This document shows positions 25,158-33,653 of a stretch of 64,000 bases of DNA, in pieces. The notes below the pieces were generated by a model, which saw only the letters and a program-made list of their open reading frames with translations, had not been told where the DNA came from and searched no databases. The translations under genes and the position numbers were made by a program. This stretch comes from an uncultured Prevotellaceae bacterium (GTDB lineage: Bacteria > Bacteroidota > Bacteroidia > Bacteroidales > Bacteroidaceae). The DNA is taken from assembly GCA_902774815.1 (NCBI GenBank), contig CACYJV010000015.1:1-64000 (forward strand), read 5' to 3'. The first letter of the stretch is position 1. Every line of letters begins with the position of its first letter.

Positions 25158-26816
25158 ATGATAATAAAAACATTTGCAGACATAAGGGATATTGATGTTG
25201 AATTGGCGGATTTCTTTCTTCGCCCAGAGGAGGCTGTGCATTGGATAAACAAGGTGAACAACGAGATAAAGGAATGGATTTCCAAGAGAAACAAAGGACA
25301 TTGGGAGATTGTGAAATATGCCACGGAGAAGCGCGGTATCCTTGGGAAACGAAAAAAGAACGGCGACATAGCTAAACTGACTCGGAAAGAGTTTGCCAAG
25401 GTTCTCATCACGTTTTGCCCCGAAGCCCTGAATGAGGATGAGACGGAAAGCAAATTGGTCAGTAGTATGGAGCACTACATCATGGAAAATGCCTATAGGC
25501 TTGGTCCTTCGGGTACTTCCCTGGCTCGTGTGAGGGAGGTGGAGGCTTTATTGGACAGCCATCAGATGGAAGAAGATGAAGCCGACGACGAACCTCCTTC
25601 GATGGTCGACCTGATGTCTTATTTTCTTAAAAAGGAAATCCGTGATGAAGGCAGTCATCATGGAGGCCGGAGTTCTGCCCTGTTTTTCAGGAAACAGTAT
25701 GGCAACGGCATCCCTGCTCTTTCTGTTGAGACATACCTGTCGGACGACTTACGCAAGAAGCAATTGTATTCTGGCGTTGAAGCCTACGAGTTTGTGGAAG
25801 AAGAGCTGACACCGTCCAAGTTGTATGAACTCATCGGCAAGTATAATAGCGTGACCAAGCTAAGGCTGTTTGTGGTTTCCCTCATGGGATTACGTCCCGA
25901 TGTCTGCCATTTGGCGCGAGCGAACAATGTGGGCTACGTCAGGCTGAATCCTTCTCATAATCCTGAAAAACCGGAGTACATCCTGCCGCGTTCTGTTGAT
26001 AATTACGACAAAAAGAGGCAGGCGCAAGACGTTCTCTTTGGAATCGCCGCAATGACTTCGCCTATACTGATTATGGATGCCGACAACATCACCACGTCGC
26101 TTGCCGATGTGCTGTCGAAACATGGCGTTGCCGTTCAATCTAACATCATGCTGGAAGTCCCATACCTGGAGAAAAAGGCGATAGAATCAATGGCAAACCG
26201 ATTGTCGGAACCGTTTGTAGAGGGTTGCCTTGACATTTATCGTTCGTGGGATGCGAATCTGAGTTGTTCGGTAGACCCGTTTGCCATTGCTCATGACAAA
26301 GGCTTAGCGTATGAGACGAGCCATCTGAGTGACAATCTGACGTTAGGGAGACTCGACGTCGCGAAGCGCCAAGTCACACTTAATTCATCAGGCCTGAGCA
26401 ACTACAATCGCTATCGTTTTACAATGGCTCACGAGTTGGGGCACTTTCTCCTACATGTCCCCTTGTACAAACGTTGCGGAGAGGTTTCACTTCAGGAATC
26501 CGACAAGACGCTCACGTCAACTAAAAACATAACAGATTTTCAGCAGCGCCGTCTGGAGTATCAGGCCAATCTTTTTGCCTCGTACCTGCTGATGCCCAAG
26601 AAGCTGGTATGCGCTCTCTATGGACATTTCTATGAGATGTACGTGCATCAGCGCTATGGCGACCCCCTACAGGCCTTATATTATAATCCCCGGCAACCCG
26701 AGACGATACCTTCTTACCATCATGTGGTCATGAACATGGCTCGTGCCTTGAAGGTATCGCAAGAAGCACTGGTCATCAGGCTAAAGTCGCTCCATCTGCT
26801 AAAAATGCCTGACTGA
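25158..26816 (+). CDS. Large ImmA/IrrE-family metallopeptidase with uncharacterised N-terminal region
   Basis: A 552-residue protein. The C-terminal third is an ImmA/IrrE zinc peptidase: HELGHFLLH starts at H425 with E426 and H429, and a third ligand lies about 40 residues on in LEYQANLFASYLLMP. ImmA cleaves phage repressors; relatives act in toxin-antitoxin and stress responses. The first 400 residues have no domain I recognise: an N-terminal helical part, an acidic linker (MEEDEADDEPP) and a Rossmann-like segment with PILIMDADNITTSL. Many ImmA proteins have an adjacent helix-turn-helix partner; none is seen here, so the N-terminal region may do the sensing. The gene has its own promoter and terminator. 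Confidence 0.7.
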   Translation: MIIKTFADIRDIDVELADFFLRPEEAVHWINKVNNEIKEWISKRNKGHWEIVKYATEKRGILGKRKKNGDIAKLTRKEFAKVLITFCPEALNEDETESKLVSSMEHYIMENAYRLGPSGTSLARVREVEALLDSHQMEEDEADDEPPSMVDLMSYFLKKEIRDEGSHHGGRSSALFFRKQYGNGIPALSVETYLSDDLRKKQLYSGVEAYEFVEEELTPSKLYELIGKYNSVTKLRLFVVSLMGLRPDVCHLARANNVGYVRLNPSHNPEKPEYILPRSVDNYDKKRQAQDVLFGIAAMTSPILIMDADNITTSLADVLSKHGVAVQSNIMLEVPYLEKKAIESMANRLSEPFVEGCLDIYRSWDANLSCSVDPFAIAHDKGLAYETSHLSDNLTLGRLDVAKRQVTLNSSGLSNYNRYRFTMAHELGHFLLHVPLYKRCGEVSLQESDKTLTSTKNITDFQQRRLEYQANLFASYLLMPKKLVCALYGHFYEMYVHQRYGDPLQALYYNPRQPETIPSYHHVVMNMARALKVSQEALVIRLKSLHLLKMPD

Positions 26817-26852
26817 CGCGGCTGTTTTTTACAACAATTCTTTCAGTTTTGC

Positions 26853-26885
26853 AAACTGAATCCTATTGGCGGGATTCAGTTTTTA
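26853..26885 (+). terminator. Intrinsic terminator after the ImmA-type gene
   Basis: A perfect 11-base stem, AAACTGAATCC (26853-26863) / GGATTCAGTTT (26872-26882), with an 8-base loop and a T-run (TTTTTAT) lies 37 bases after the stop codon. It insulates the ImmA gene from the VirE operon promoter starting 12 bases later. Confidence 0.85.
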
Positions 26886-26893
26886 TATTTCCC

Positions 26894-26924
26894 TTGACAA
26901 TCAGGATTTCATTCCCTACCTTTG
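26894..26924 (+). promoter_or_regulatory. Promoter of the VirE-N/DUF3987 operon
   Basis: TTG at 26894-26896 and TACCTTTG at 26917-26924 are separated by exactly 20 bases, immediately after the terminator. The leader is about 120 bases and contains the 8-base stem GACGGACA (26972-26979) / TGTCCGTC (27008-27015). Confidence 0.8.
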
Positions 26925-27050
26925 CTCCCAGAATTCGACTCCCTCGGCATTCACTGAGCACGGGCCGCGGGGACGGACAAGATGAAATCGGAAACCGCTA
27001 TGTCAGATGTCCGTCAGTGCAAGCGTGTAAACCTCATACAATAAAAACAT

Positions 27051-27677
27051 ATGAATCGTATGAAGGAAACCACAACAAATCAAGTGCCTCAGGCAGCGTG
27101 GAATGCTGCCGAGGCAAGGATGAGCTTCTTCCGCAGGCCCATCAGCAACAAATGGCCCACGGCCGAACCCGTGACGCTGGCCTGGGTGTACGACTATCTG
27201 TGCAGCCCGAAGGCGATACCGGAGACGTACGAGCTGCAACGTCTGGAGAACCACGACGAGGCACGAGCGTGGAAGCAGGAGCATTTTGACTACATCACTC
27301 CGTCGGGGGTGTTTGGCTACTGTTCCGACCAGAACCTCGTGCTGCACTCGCAGCTGCTGTGCATAGACCTTGACGAACTGGGCGAGCTGGTTGAGAAATA
27401 CTTCGACAGCCTTTTGGCCGACCCCATGTTCGAGACGTTGCTGCTTTTCCGCTCGCCCAGCGGGCACGGACTGAAGTGGTTCGTCCACATCGACCTCGGG
27501 CGCTGCGACCACCGTACGTGGTTCCGCGCCGTACGCAACTACCTGATGGCGACCTACGGGCTCAGGGCCGAGCAGGTCGACGTGCATTGCGGCAACCCCT
27601 CGCGCGCCTGTTTCCTTGGGCACGACCCGCAGGCTTTTTTGAATCCAAAACTGATTGTCAAATCCAAAAGTATTTAA
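27051..27677 (+). CDS. VirE N-terminal domain protein (BT4734-like)
   Basis: A 208-residue protein of the BT4734/VirE-N family, common in Bacteroidetes genomes and mobile elements. Recognisable blocks are MSFFRRPISNKWPT, TPSGVF, CIDLDEL, FRSPSGHGLKWFV and HCGNPSRACFLGHDP. The acid pair in IDLDE and the later histidine/arginine positions resemble an archaeo-eukaryotic primase fold, so the protein may be the primase half of a replication module; that is inference from fold type. The gene lies 6 bases upstream of the DUF3987 gene, its usual partner. An ATG at 27060 would also give a good start. It is markedly richer in G+C than the genes to its left. Confidence 0.75.
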   Translation: MNRMKETTTNQVPQAAWNAAEARMSFFRRPISNKWPTAEPVTLAWVYDYLCSPKAIPETYELQRLENHDEARAWKQEHFDYITPSGVFGYCSDQNLVLHSQLLCIDLDELGELVEKYFDSLLADPMFETLLLFRSPSGHGLKWFVHIDLGRCDHRTWFRAVRNYLMATYGLRAEQVDVHCGNPSRACFLGHDPQAFLNPKLIVKSKSI

Positions 27678-27683
27678 TAAGAA

Positions 27684-29663
27684 ATGAACAATATCAACAA
27701 TTTTGACCCGCTGGCCTGGGCCGGCATGGACGGCAACACGAATACTGCCGCTAACGAGAACGCACAGGATACGACCGTGCACAGTCAGACGAACGCTTCT
27801 GCCGACGAACTGGCAAAGGCCTTGGCCGTAGGCGATGAGCTGATGGCCCGTGGTGCCAACATTGCCGAGAGTTACGACGACTACCTGCGTCTGGGGTTTG
27901 CCCTGGCGCAGGGACTCGGGCCCGACGGCCGCGAACTCTACCACCGCCTGTGCTCGCAAAGCACTAAATATAGCGAGGCCGAGTGCGAGAAGAAGTGGCA
28001 GCAATGCCTGAAGACCTCCGACGGGCGCGTCACCCTGGCCACCTACTACCAGATGGCCAATCAGGCGGGCGTAGATTTGGGTGCCGTCAACAGGCAGTTC
28101 GTGCCACTTGTGCCATCGTGCCACGGCCCTGCACAGCATGGGAACGACGGCGGCAGTAGCTGTGCATCAATGATTTATTATTCTGATAATCAATCTGTTA
28201 AACAACAAAACAACATCTCCGCCATGCAGCGAGCAACATCCACGCAGAGCCGTGGCACGATGGCACAAGTGGCACAAACGCCATCGGGACAGGAGGCGAG
28301 CCATCTGGTCGGGCCTACCTTTAGCGGCATGCTCAATCCTGACAGCCTACCTCCGCTCCTGCGCGATGCCATGATGACTCAGGACTCGGCAGAGGGGCGC
28401 GACATGGTCGTCCTGGCTATGCTCACGTTGGCTTCGGGGTTCATGCACAACGTCAAGGCGGTTTACGACAAGCGAGTGGTTTATCCGCCATTCTATCTCT
28501 TTGTCGTTGCCCCTACGGGGTCCGACAAGGGCATGCTGCCGGCTTGTCTCGCTTTGGTGGAACCTGTCGCCAACGAAATACGTAGCTCGAACGAGGCCGA
28601 ACGCTGTCAGTACAGGGTGGACAAAGCAAAGTACGACGCACTCGACCGCAAGCAGAAAGCTACGGCAACAGAACCGGAAGAGCCGCCTTTCCGCTCGGCC
28701 ATCATTCCCGTCAACGCCTCAGCAACAGCCTTTTATCAAGACTTGGCAGCCAACAACGGATGGGGAGCAGTCTTCGAGACGGAGGCTGACACCATGACTC
28801 AAACCATCAAGCAAGACTACGGCGACTACACGAGCGGACTCCGGAAGGCTTTCCACCACGAACCGATAGAATACAGCCGCCGCAGGGACAGCGAGCACGT
28901 CTACATCGCTGAGCCGAAACTCTCGGCACTGATAACGTGCACGCCCGGGCAGGTGCCGCTGATGCTCTCGCCGCAAAACACCGAGAACGGACTCGCCAAT
29001 CGATTCCTGTTCTATCTGCAGGCTGGCCGCCACCAATGGCGTAACGTTTTCGAAGATTGCGAAAAGTCGCTCAAGGAACAACTGGCACCACTGGGGCAGC
29101 GCTTCCTCCGACTGTATCACGAGATGGAGGCCAAGGGACCGGGCAAGCTGGTCTTCACTTTCAACGAAGAACAAAAGCAAAACTTCAATGCCTTCTTCGC
29201 ACCGCTCTACAACGAGCAGACGGGACTCTTCGGCGACGAACTCGATGCTTTTGTCAAGCGACTCGGACTGGTCACCTTCCGCATTGCCATGGTGCTCACC
29301 CTTCTTCGGCGGGCCAGCCAGCAACCTTGTTTCAGCCCTCTCGACGAACCGCTGGTCTGCAACGATACCGATTTCGAAACGGCCATCACAATCGCCGATT
29401 GCCTTATCAGCCATACCGTGCAGGTTTATTCCCATTTGCTGCCACACAATCAGCTGATCATGAGCAGCAACGGACGTGCCATGACACAACCCGAACAGGC
29501 ATTCTGGCAAGAACTACCCCAAAAGTTCACGACGGCAGAGTTCATAGAGACGGCTCAAAGCATGGGCATCCCTGAACGTACGGCAAAGCGCTATGTGGGC
29601 AGCTTCTACACAGAGTTCAACCTCCTCATCAGGGTCCAACGCGGGCATTATGTCAAGAAATAA
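27684..29663 (+). CDS. DUF3987 protein with N-terminal primase-associated region
   Basis: A 659-residue protein. Residues 40-125 resemble the primase C-terminal helical region (DDYLRLGFALAQGLG, then CEKKWQQCL). The rest is DUF3987, a helicase-like P-loop relative, with VVAPTGSDKGM in the Walker A position and FETEADT downstream. In the Walker A-like site the usual GKS/T is SDKGM, so canonical ATP binding is uncertain. DUF3987 and VirE-N proteins form paired genes in Bacteroides and Prevotella, believed to act in replication of integrated elements. The stop at 29663 is followed by repeat-filled DNA. No integrase or relaxase accompanies the pair here. Confidence 0.75.
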   Translation: MNNINNFDPLAWAGMDGNTNTAANENAQDTTVHSQTNASADELAKALAVGDELMARGANIAESYDDYLRLGFALAQGLGPDGRELYHRLCSQSTKYSEAECEKKWQQCLKTSDGRVTLATYYQMANQAGVDLGAVNRQFVPLVPSCHGPAQHGNDGGSSCASMIYYSDNQSVKQQNNISAMQRATSTQSRGTMAQVAQTPSGQEASHLVGPTFSGMLNPDSLPPLLRDAMMTQDSAEGRDMVVLAMLTLASGFMHNVKAVYDKRVVYPPFYLFVVAPTGSDKGMLPACLALVEPVANEIRSSNEAERCQYRVDKAKYDALDRKQKATATEPEEPPFRSAIIPVNASATAFYQDLAANNGWGAVFETEADTMTQTIKQDYGDYTSGLRKAFHHEPIEYSRRRDSEHVYIAEPKLSALITCTPGQVPLMLSPQNTENGLANRFLFYLQAGRHQWRNVFEDCEKSLKEQLAPLGQRFLRLYHEMEAKGPGKLVFTFNEEQKQNFNAFFAPLYNEQTGLFGDELDAFVKRLGLVTFRIAMVLTLLRRASQQPCFSPLDEPLVCNDTDFETAITIADCLISHTVQVYSHLLPHNQLIMSSNGRAMTQPEQAFWQELPQKFTTAEFIETAQSMGIPERTAKRYVGSFYTEFNLLIRVQRGHYVKK

Positions 29664-29733
29664 TATTACTCTACGCAAGCGTCCCTATGGGCCGAGCGGG
29701 CACAGAATCGGCCCAAAGGGGCGTCTCCCACAT

Positions 29734-29820
29734 GTAGGGGCAGACCCCCGTGTCTGCCCGTGTATCGGCGGTTTCCCTGCGGTTTGTGCATGGCGGGCAG
29801 ACACGGGGGTCTGCCCCTAC
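29734..29820. repeat. Pair of inverted copies of a 27-base palindromic dispersed repeat
   Basis: Copies at 29734-29760 and 29794-29820 face each other and could form a long hairpin. The core is GGGCAGAC(A/T)CGGG(A/G)GTCTGCCC, itself a palindrome, next to a CTAC/GTAG end. The same element occurs at 36977, 37038, 37111, 42337 and 49440, always between genes, so it is a REP- or MITE-like family. As the operon terminates here, it may also stop transcription. Confidence 0.8.
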
Positions 29821-29890
29821 ACGTGGGTGGTATTATTCCACAAGAGGGATGGTTTATGGTGGTGATGCATTGCTTTACGGGTGCTATGGC

Positions 29891-29972
29891 AGTGCTTTAC
29901 AGGGTATAAACGCACTGCTCTACAGGGTATAAACGCACCGCTTTACAGGGGGGAAAGAGCACCGCTTTGCGG
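29891..29972 (+). repeat. 23-base tandem repeat upstream of the oxidoreductase cluster
   Basis: Units at 29891-29913 and 29914-29936 are 23 bases with two differences (GCTTTACAGGG / GCTCTACAGGG, then TATAAACGC). A 24-base unit follows at 29937-29960 with a changed end, and a 12-base partial unit at 29961-29972. The rest of the gap 29664-30121 holds the palindromic repeats and the promoter region of the next gene. Confidence 0.75.
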
Positions 29973-30045
29973 ACCATCCATTCACTTTACGCGCGTCCGA
30001 CGCAAAAAAACATTCAAAAATGTGCGGACTTGTTAAAAAATTTTG

Positions 30046-30053
30046 TATTTTTG
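30046..30053 (+). promoter_or_regulatory. Possible -7 element for the sugar-oxidation cluster
   Basis: TATTTTTG matches TAnnTTTG, 69 bases before the ATG at 30122. No TTG sits at the standard distance (the nearest is 13 bases upstream), so the promoter is only a candidate. Confidence 0.4.
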
Positions 30054-30121
30054 TGCCATGACTTTCAGCAAAAACTATTAACACATCTATTATTACTAAC
30101 AATTTAATTTTTTCCTTACTT

Positions 30122-31618
30122 ATGGCTGACATTTCAAGACGAGATTTTTTGAAGAAGGGAAGTGCCGCATTAGCAGGAATGATCGCCACCCCGACCATTC
30201 TCCAGGCATCTGTACTGAACGACCTGGCTGAGAAAAAGAAGAAGACAGGCAAGAAGCCGGGCGACGGCAAGCTCAACATCCTCGGCGTGGGCATCGGAGG
30301 TCGTGGAGCCGCCAATCTGGCCGCTATGGAGACCGAGAACATCATCGGCCTGTGCGACTGCGACTGGAAGTATGCCAAGCACGTCTTCGAGAAGTACCCG
30401 CAGGCCAAGGCCTACAGCGACTACCGCAAGATGTTCGACGAGCTGCTCGACAAGGCCGATGCCGTGATGATAGCCACGGCCGACCACACGCATGCCGTCA
30501 TCGCTGCCGAGGCGATTGCCGCCGGCAAGCACGTCTATCTGGAGAAACCCATGACGCTCTACGCCTATGAGAGCCGACTGCTCACGAAGCTGGCCGAGAA
30601 GTACAAGGTGGCCACGCAACAGGGCAACCAGGGAGCTTCGAGCGAAGGTACGCGCAAGGCGCTGAACTGGCTTTGGAATGGCGAAATCGGCGAGGTGACG
30701 CGCATCGAGGCATTCACCAACCGACCCATCTGGCCGCAGGGCATGGCTGCACCTACCGACAAGCCCGCCATCCCGAGCACGATGAACTGGGATGCCTTCA
30801 TCGGACCGGCAAAGTATCGCGACTATCACCCGTCGTACACGCCGTGGAACTTCCGCGGGTGGTGGGACTTCGGCTCTGGTGCCCTCGGCGACATGGCCAA
30901 CCACATTCTGCAAGTGGCCTTCAAAGGTCTGCATCTGGCCAATCCGACCGACGTCATCGGCAGTTCGACGATGCTCATGACCGATGCCTGCCCGACGGCC
31001 CAGAAGATTACCTTCCGCTTCCCTGCCCGACCGAACCTGCCCCGCCTGGCACTGCCCGAGTGCGAGCTGACCTGGTATGATGGCGGACTGCGCCCGAACC
31101 TGCCGTTCAACATCCCCGCAGGCAAGAAGTTCGACGGCGACGGAGCCACCGTTTTCTACGGCACGAAGGACATCATGGTCGTAGGCACATACGGCCGCGA
31201 CCCGTTCCTCGTTTCCGGCCGCAACCCGCAGGTGCCTGAACTCGAGCGGGTGGTGACGCTGAGCCATCAGCAGGACTGGATACGCGCGTGCAAGGAATCG
31301 CCCGAGACGCGCGTGAAATCGGCTGCCGACTTCAGCTACTCAGGCCCGATGAACGAGGTCATCGTCATGGGTGTGGCTGCCGTCCGACTGCAAGAGCTCA
31401 ACCAGTGGCTCCATTGGGATGCCGAGCAGATGCGCTTCACCAACATCCCTGCCGACGCCAAGATTCGCGCGGTCATCGAAGACCGTTTCAACATCAAGGA
31501 CGGACATCCGACGTTCGACCGAAAGTACAGCGAGCCCATCGATGCCAACGAATATGCGCAGAGCCTCATCATTCCGAAATACTACAACGGCTACAAGCTG
31601 CCCGACATGCCCAAATAA
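30122..31618 (+). CDS. Tat-exported Gfo/Idh/MocA-family oxidoreductase
   Basis: A 498-residue NAD(P)-dependent sugar oxidoreductase. The N-terminus SRRDFLKKGSAAL is a twin-arginine signal, so the folded enzyme with its cofactor is exported to the periplasm. The Rossmann motif GVGIGGRG lies near residues 59-66 and the family EKP(M) motif near 141. Such secreted Gfo/Idh/MocA proteins oxidise glycosides, often at C3, to give keto sugars that DUF1080 and isomerase-like proteins then process. The next four genes on the same strand encode exactly those partners, which supports a keto-glycoside pathway. The DUF1080 gene starts 24 bases downstream. The substrate is not known. Confidence 0.85.
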   Translation: MADISRRDFLKKGSAALAGMIATPTILQASVLNDLAEKKKKTGKKPGDGKLNILGVGIGGRGAANLAAMETENIIGLCDCDWKYAKHVFEKYPQAKAYSDYRKMFDELLDKADAVMIATADHTHAVIAAEAIAAGKHVYLEKPMTLYAYESRLLTKLAEKYKVATQQGNQGASSEGTRKALNWLWNGEIGEVTRIEAFTNRPIWPQGMAAPTDKPAIPSTMNWDAFIGPAKYRDYHPSYTPWNFRGWWDFGSGALGDMANHILQVAFKGLHLANPTDVIGSSTMLMTDACPTAQKITFRFPARPNLPRLALPECELTWYDGGLRPNLPFNIPAGKKFDGDGATVFYGTKDIMVVGTYGRDPFLVSGRNPQVPELERVVTLSHQQDWIRACKESPETRVKSAADFSYSGPMNEVIVMGVAAVRLQELNQWLHWDAEQMRFTNIPADAKIRAVIEDRFNIKDGHPTFDRKYSEPIDANEYAQSLIIPKYYNGYKLPDMPK

Positions 31619-31642
31619 CGACAAACGAAGAATGGAGACATC

Positions 31643-32443
31643 ATGAAGAAAATAGTGATACTGCTGGCCGTTGCGCTGATGGGTTTCTCCACGGCGACAA
31701 TGGCAAAGAAAAAGACGCTGAAGGTCTCGACCGAACTGAAGGGAGCCGAGACGAAGAAACTGAGCTTCGAGGTGGACAAGGATGGCTTCATCCGCATCTT
31801 CGACGGCAAGACCACACAAGGCTGGCGCAGCTATGGCAAGGATTATCTGGCCCCGCGCTGGACGGTCGACGACGGCTGCCTGCACTTCAAGCGCGGTCAG
31901 GGCGAGGGCGGCGACATCATCTTCGCCCATAAGTTCAAGAACTTCATCCTCGAGATGGAATGGAAAATCCAGAAGGGCGGCAACTCGGGCATCTTCTACC
32001 TGGGGCAAGAGGTGGCGCGGCCCGACGGCGGCATGGAACCCATCTACATCTCGGCTCCCGAGTGTCAGGTGCTCGACAACGAAAACCACCCCGATGCCAA
32101 ACTGGGTGTCGATGGCAACCGCAAGTCGTCGTCGCTCTACGACATGATTCCAGCCAAGCCGCAGAACGCCAATCCCTGGGGGCAGTGGAACAAGGTGAAG
32201 ATCGTGGTGAAAGACGGCAAGGTGGAGCATTGGCAGAACGACGTGCTGGTGCTCAGCTACGAGCTTTGGACGCCCGAATGGACGCAGATGCTGCAGCAGA
32301 GCAAGTTCTCGGAGAAGGCCTGGCCTGCCGCTTTCCAACTGCTGAACAACTGTGGCGGCGACAAGCACGAAGGACTCATCGGCATGCAGGACCATGGCGA
32401 CGAGGTGTGGTACCGCAACATCCGCGTGAAGGTACTGAAGTGA
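31643..32443 (+). CDS. Secreted DUF1080 (3-keto-glycoside hydrolase-like) protein
   Basis: A 266-residue secreted protein with signal peptide MKKIVILLAVALMGFSTATMA. The DUF1080 domain is recognised by the block FDGKTTQGWRSYGK, then EWKIQKGGNSGIFYLGQE, the SAPECQVLDNENHPDA segment and a C-terminal KHEGLIGMQDHGDEVWYRNIRV. This concanavalin-like fold family includes 3-keto-disaccharide hydrolases. It lies directly after the oxidoreductase expected to make keto sugars and is paralogous to the next gene at 32784. A hydrolytic or eliminative glycosidase role is inferred from family and context. Confidence 0.8.
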   Translation: MKKIVILLAVALMGFSTATMAKKKTLKVSTELKGAETKKLSFEVDKDGFIRIFDGKTTQGWRSYGKDYLAPRWTVDDGCLHFKRGQGEGGDIIFAHKFKNFILEMEWKIQKGGNSGIFYLGQEVARPDGGMEPIYISAPECQVLDNENHPDAKLGVDGNRKSSSLYDMIPAKPQNANPWGQWNKVKIVVKDGKVEHWQNDVLVLSYELWTPEWTQMLQQSKFSEKAWPAAFQLLNNCGGDKHEGLIGMQDHGDEVWYRNIRVKVLK

Positions 32444-32487
32444 TGCCAGGGGGCGGGGCGAGCGATGCCACATTCATTCAACTATCG

Positions 32488-32743
32488 GAAGTTAATGAAG
32501 TCAAAGATGATAATGAAGTTAAGGAAGTTAAGGAAGTTAAAGAAGTTAAAGGACATTTGCCCTGCTGCTTGGAATTCCTCTCAGGGGTTTTTCAGGAAAA
32601 AAGAGTATTGTCCTTTAACTTCCCAAACGGTCGAAGACCGTCGCTCGGCTTTGCCGCTTTCGTAGCATAGCGGAGAAAGAACTTCCCTTAACTTCTTTCG
32701 CTCGGCTTTGCCGCTTTCGTAGCGCAGCGGAGAAAGAACTTCC
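32488..32743 (+). repeat. 9-base and 46-base repeats between the two DUF1080 genes
   Basis: The 340-base gap 32444-32783 contains no gene. Seven 9-base units of the GAAGTTAAG type run from 32488 to 32550. A 46-base sequence beginning TCGCTCGGCTTTGCCGC is present at 32641-32686 and again at 32698-32743 with two differences. The gap could cause slippage or local deletion. No clear promoter is seen here, so the downstream genes may rely on read-through. Confidence 0.75.
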
Positions 32744-32783
32744 GAAACAACTATCAATCCACAAAACATCAAAAAAAACGAAC

Positions 32784-33653
32784 ATGAAGAAAAACCTATT
32801 CCTTGCAGCCATCGGCATCCTGCTCTTTGCGTGGGGCTGCAATAACAACTGTAAGTGCAACTGCAACTGCTCAGGTTGCGAATGTTCCAAGGACACGTCG
32901 GCCGCTGCCGCCCTCGACTTTGAAGTCGTAGACAAGGCACAGGTTGACCTGAAGGATTTCGCCGTCGACAAGGACGGCTACATCACCCTTTTCGACGGTC
33001 AGACGCTCAAGGGCTGGCGCGGCTACGGCATGGACGAACCTCCCACGAGCTGGGACGTGCAGGACGGGGCCATCCATCTGAAGGGCTCGGGCACCGGCGA
33101 GGCACAGGTCGAAGGTGGCGGCGACCTCATCTTTGCCCATCAGTTCAAGAACTTCGACTTTGAGTTCGAATACAAGATTTCCGAAGGCGGCAACTCGGGC
33201 GTGTTCTACCTGGCTCAGGAGGTGACGAGCAAGGGCGAGTATCTGCCCATCTGGCAGTCGGCATCGGAGTTCCAGGTGCTCGACAACGACGGCCACGAAG
33301 ATGCCAAGCTGGGCGTCGATGGCAACCGTCAGGCTGCCTCGCTCTACGACATGATTCCCGCCAAGCCGCAGAATGCCAAGAAGGCCGGCGAATGGAACAA
33401 GGGCAAGATTACCGTGTTCAAGGGCACCGTCATCCACGCGCAGAACGGTGAGAACGTGCTCGAATATCACCTCTGGACCCCGAAGTGGAAGGAGATGCTG
33501 CAGAACAGCAAGTTCAACGAGACGGGCGACTTCCCCATCGCCTACAAGCTGTTGCTCAACATGGGCGGCGACAAGCACGAAGGCTACGTCGGCTTCCAGG
33601 ACCATGGCGACGATGTGTGGTATCGTAATGTGAGAATCAAAATCCGCGACTGA
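32784..33653 (+). CDS. DUF1080 lipoprotein with a cysteine-rich N-terminus
   Basis: A 289-residue DUF1080 lipoprotein. The signal peptide ends in the lipobox FAWGC with C19 as the lipidation site. C23, C25, C27, C29, C32 and C34 follow, so there are seven cysteines in 16 residues, which is unusual and may bind metal or simply be a linker. The DUF1080 domain starts near residue 70 (FDGQTLKGWRGYG) and keeps GGNSGVFYLAQE, ASEFQVLDNDGHEDA and the C-terminal KHEGYVGFQDHGDDVWYRNV. It is paralogous to the gene at 31643. Its stop TGA overlaps the ATG of the next gene by one base, so translation is coupled. Confidence 0.8.
   Translation: MKKNLFLAAIGILLFAWGCNNNCKCNCNCSGCECSKDTSAAAALDFEVVDKAQVDLKDFAVDKDGYITLFDGQTLKGWRGYGMDEPPTSWDVQDGAIHLKGSGTGEAQVEGGGDLIFAHQFKNFDFEFEYKISEGGNSGVFYLAQEVTSKGEYLPIWQSASEFQVLDNDGHEDAKLGVDGNRQAASLYDMIPAKPQNAKKAGEWNKGKITVFKGTVIHAQNGENVLEYHLWTPKWKEMLQNSKFNETGDFPIAYKLLLNMGGDKHEGYVGFQDHGDDVWYRNVRIKIRD

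Noticed and set aside
26935..26960. tRNA-like fragment (AATTCGACTCCC)
   Set aside because: It resembles a T-arm, but no acceptor, D-arm or anticodon stem can be assembled around it. No tRNA or rRNA gene was recognised anywhere in the window.
27003..28139. Long minus-strand frame of 378 codons
   Set aside because: It lies antisense across the VirE-N and DUF3987 genes, which have recognisable domains. G+C-rich coding DNA often gives long antisense frames; the translation shows no motif.
30170..32473. Two long minus-strand frames across the oxidoreductase and DUF1080 genes
   Set aside because: They are antisense shadows of well-supported plus-strand genes.
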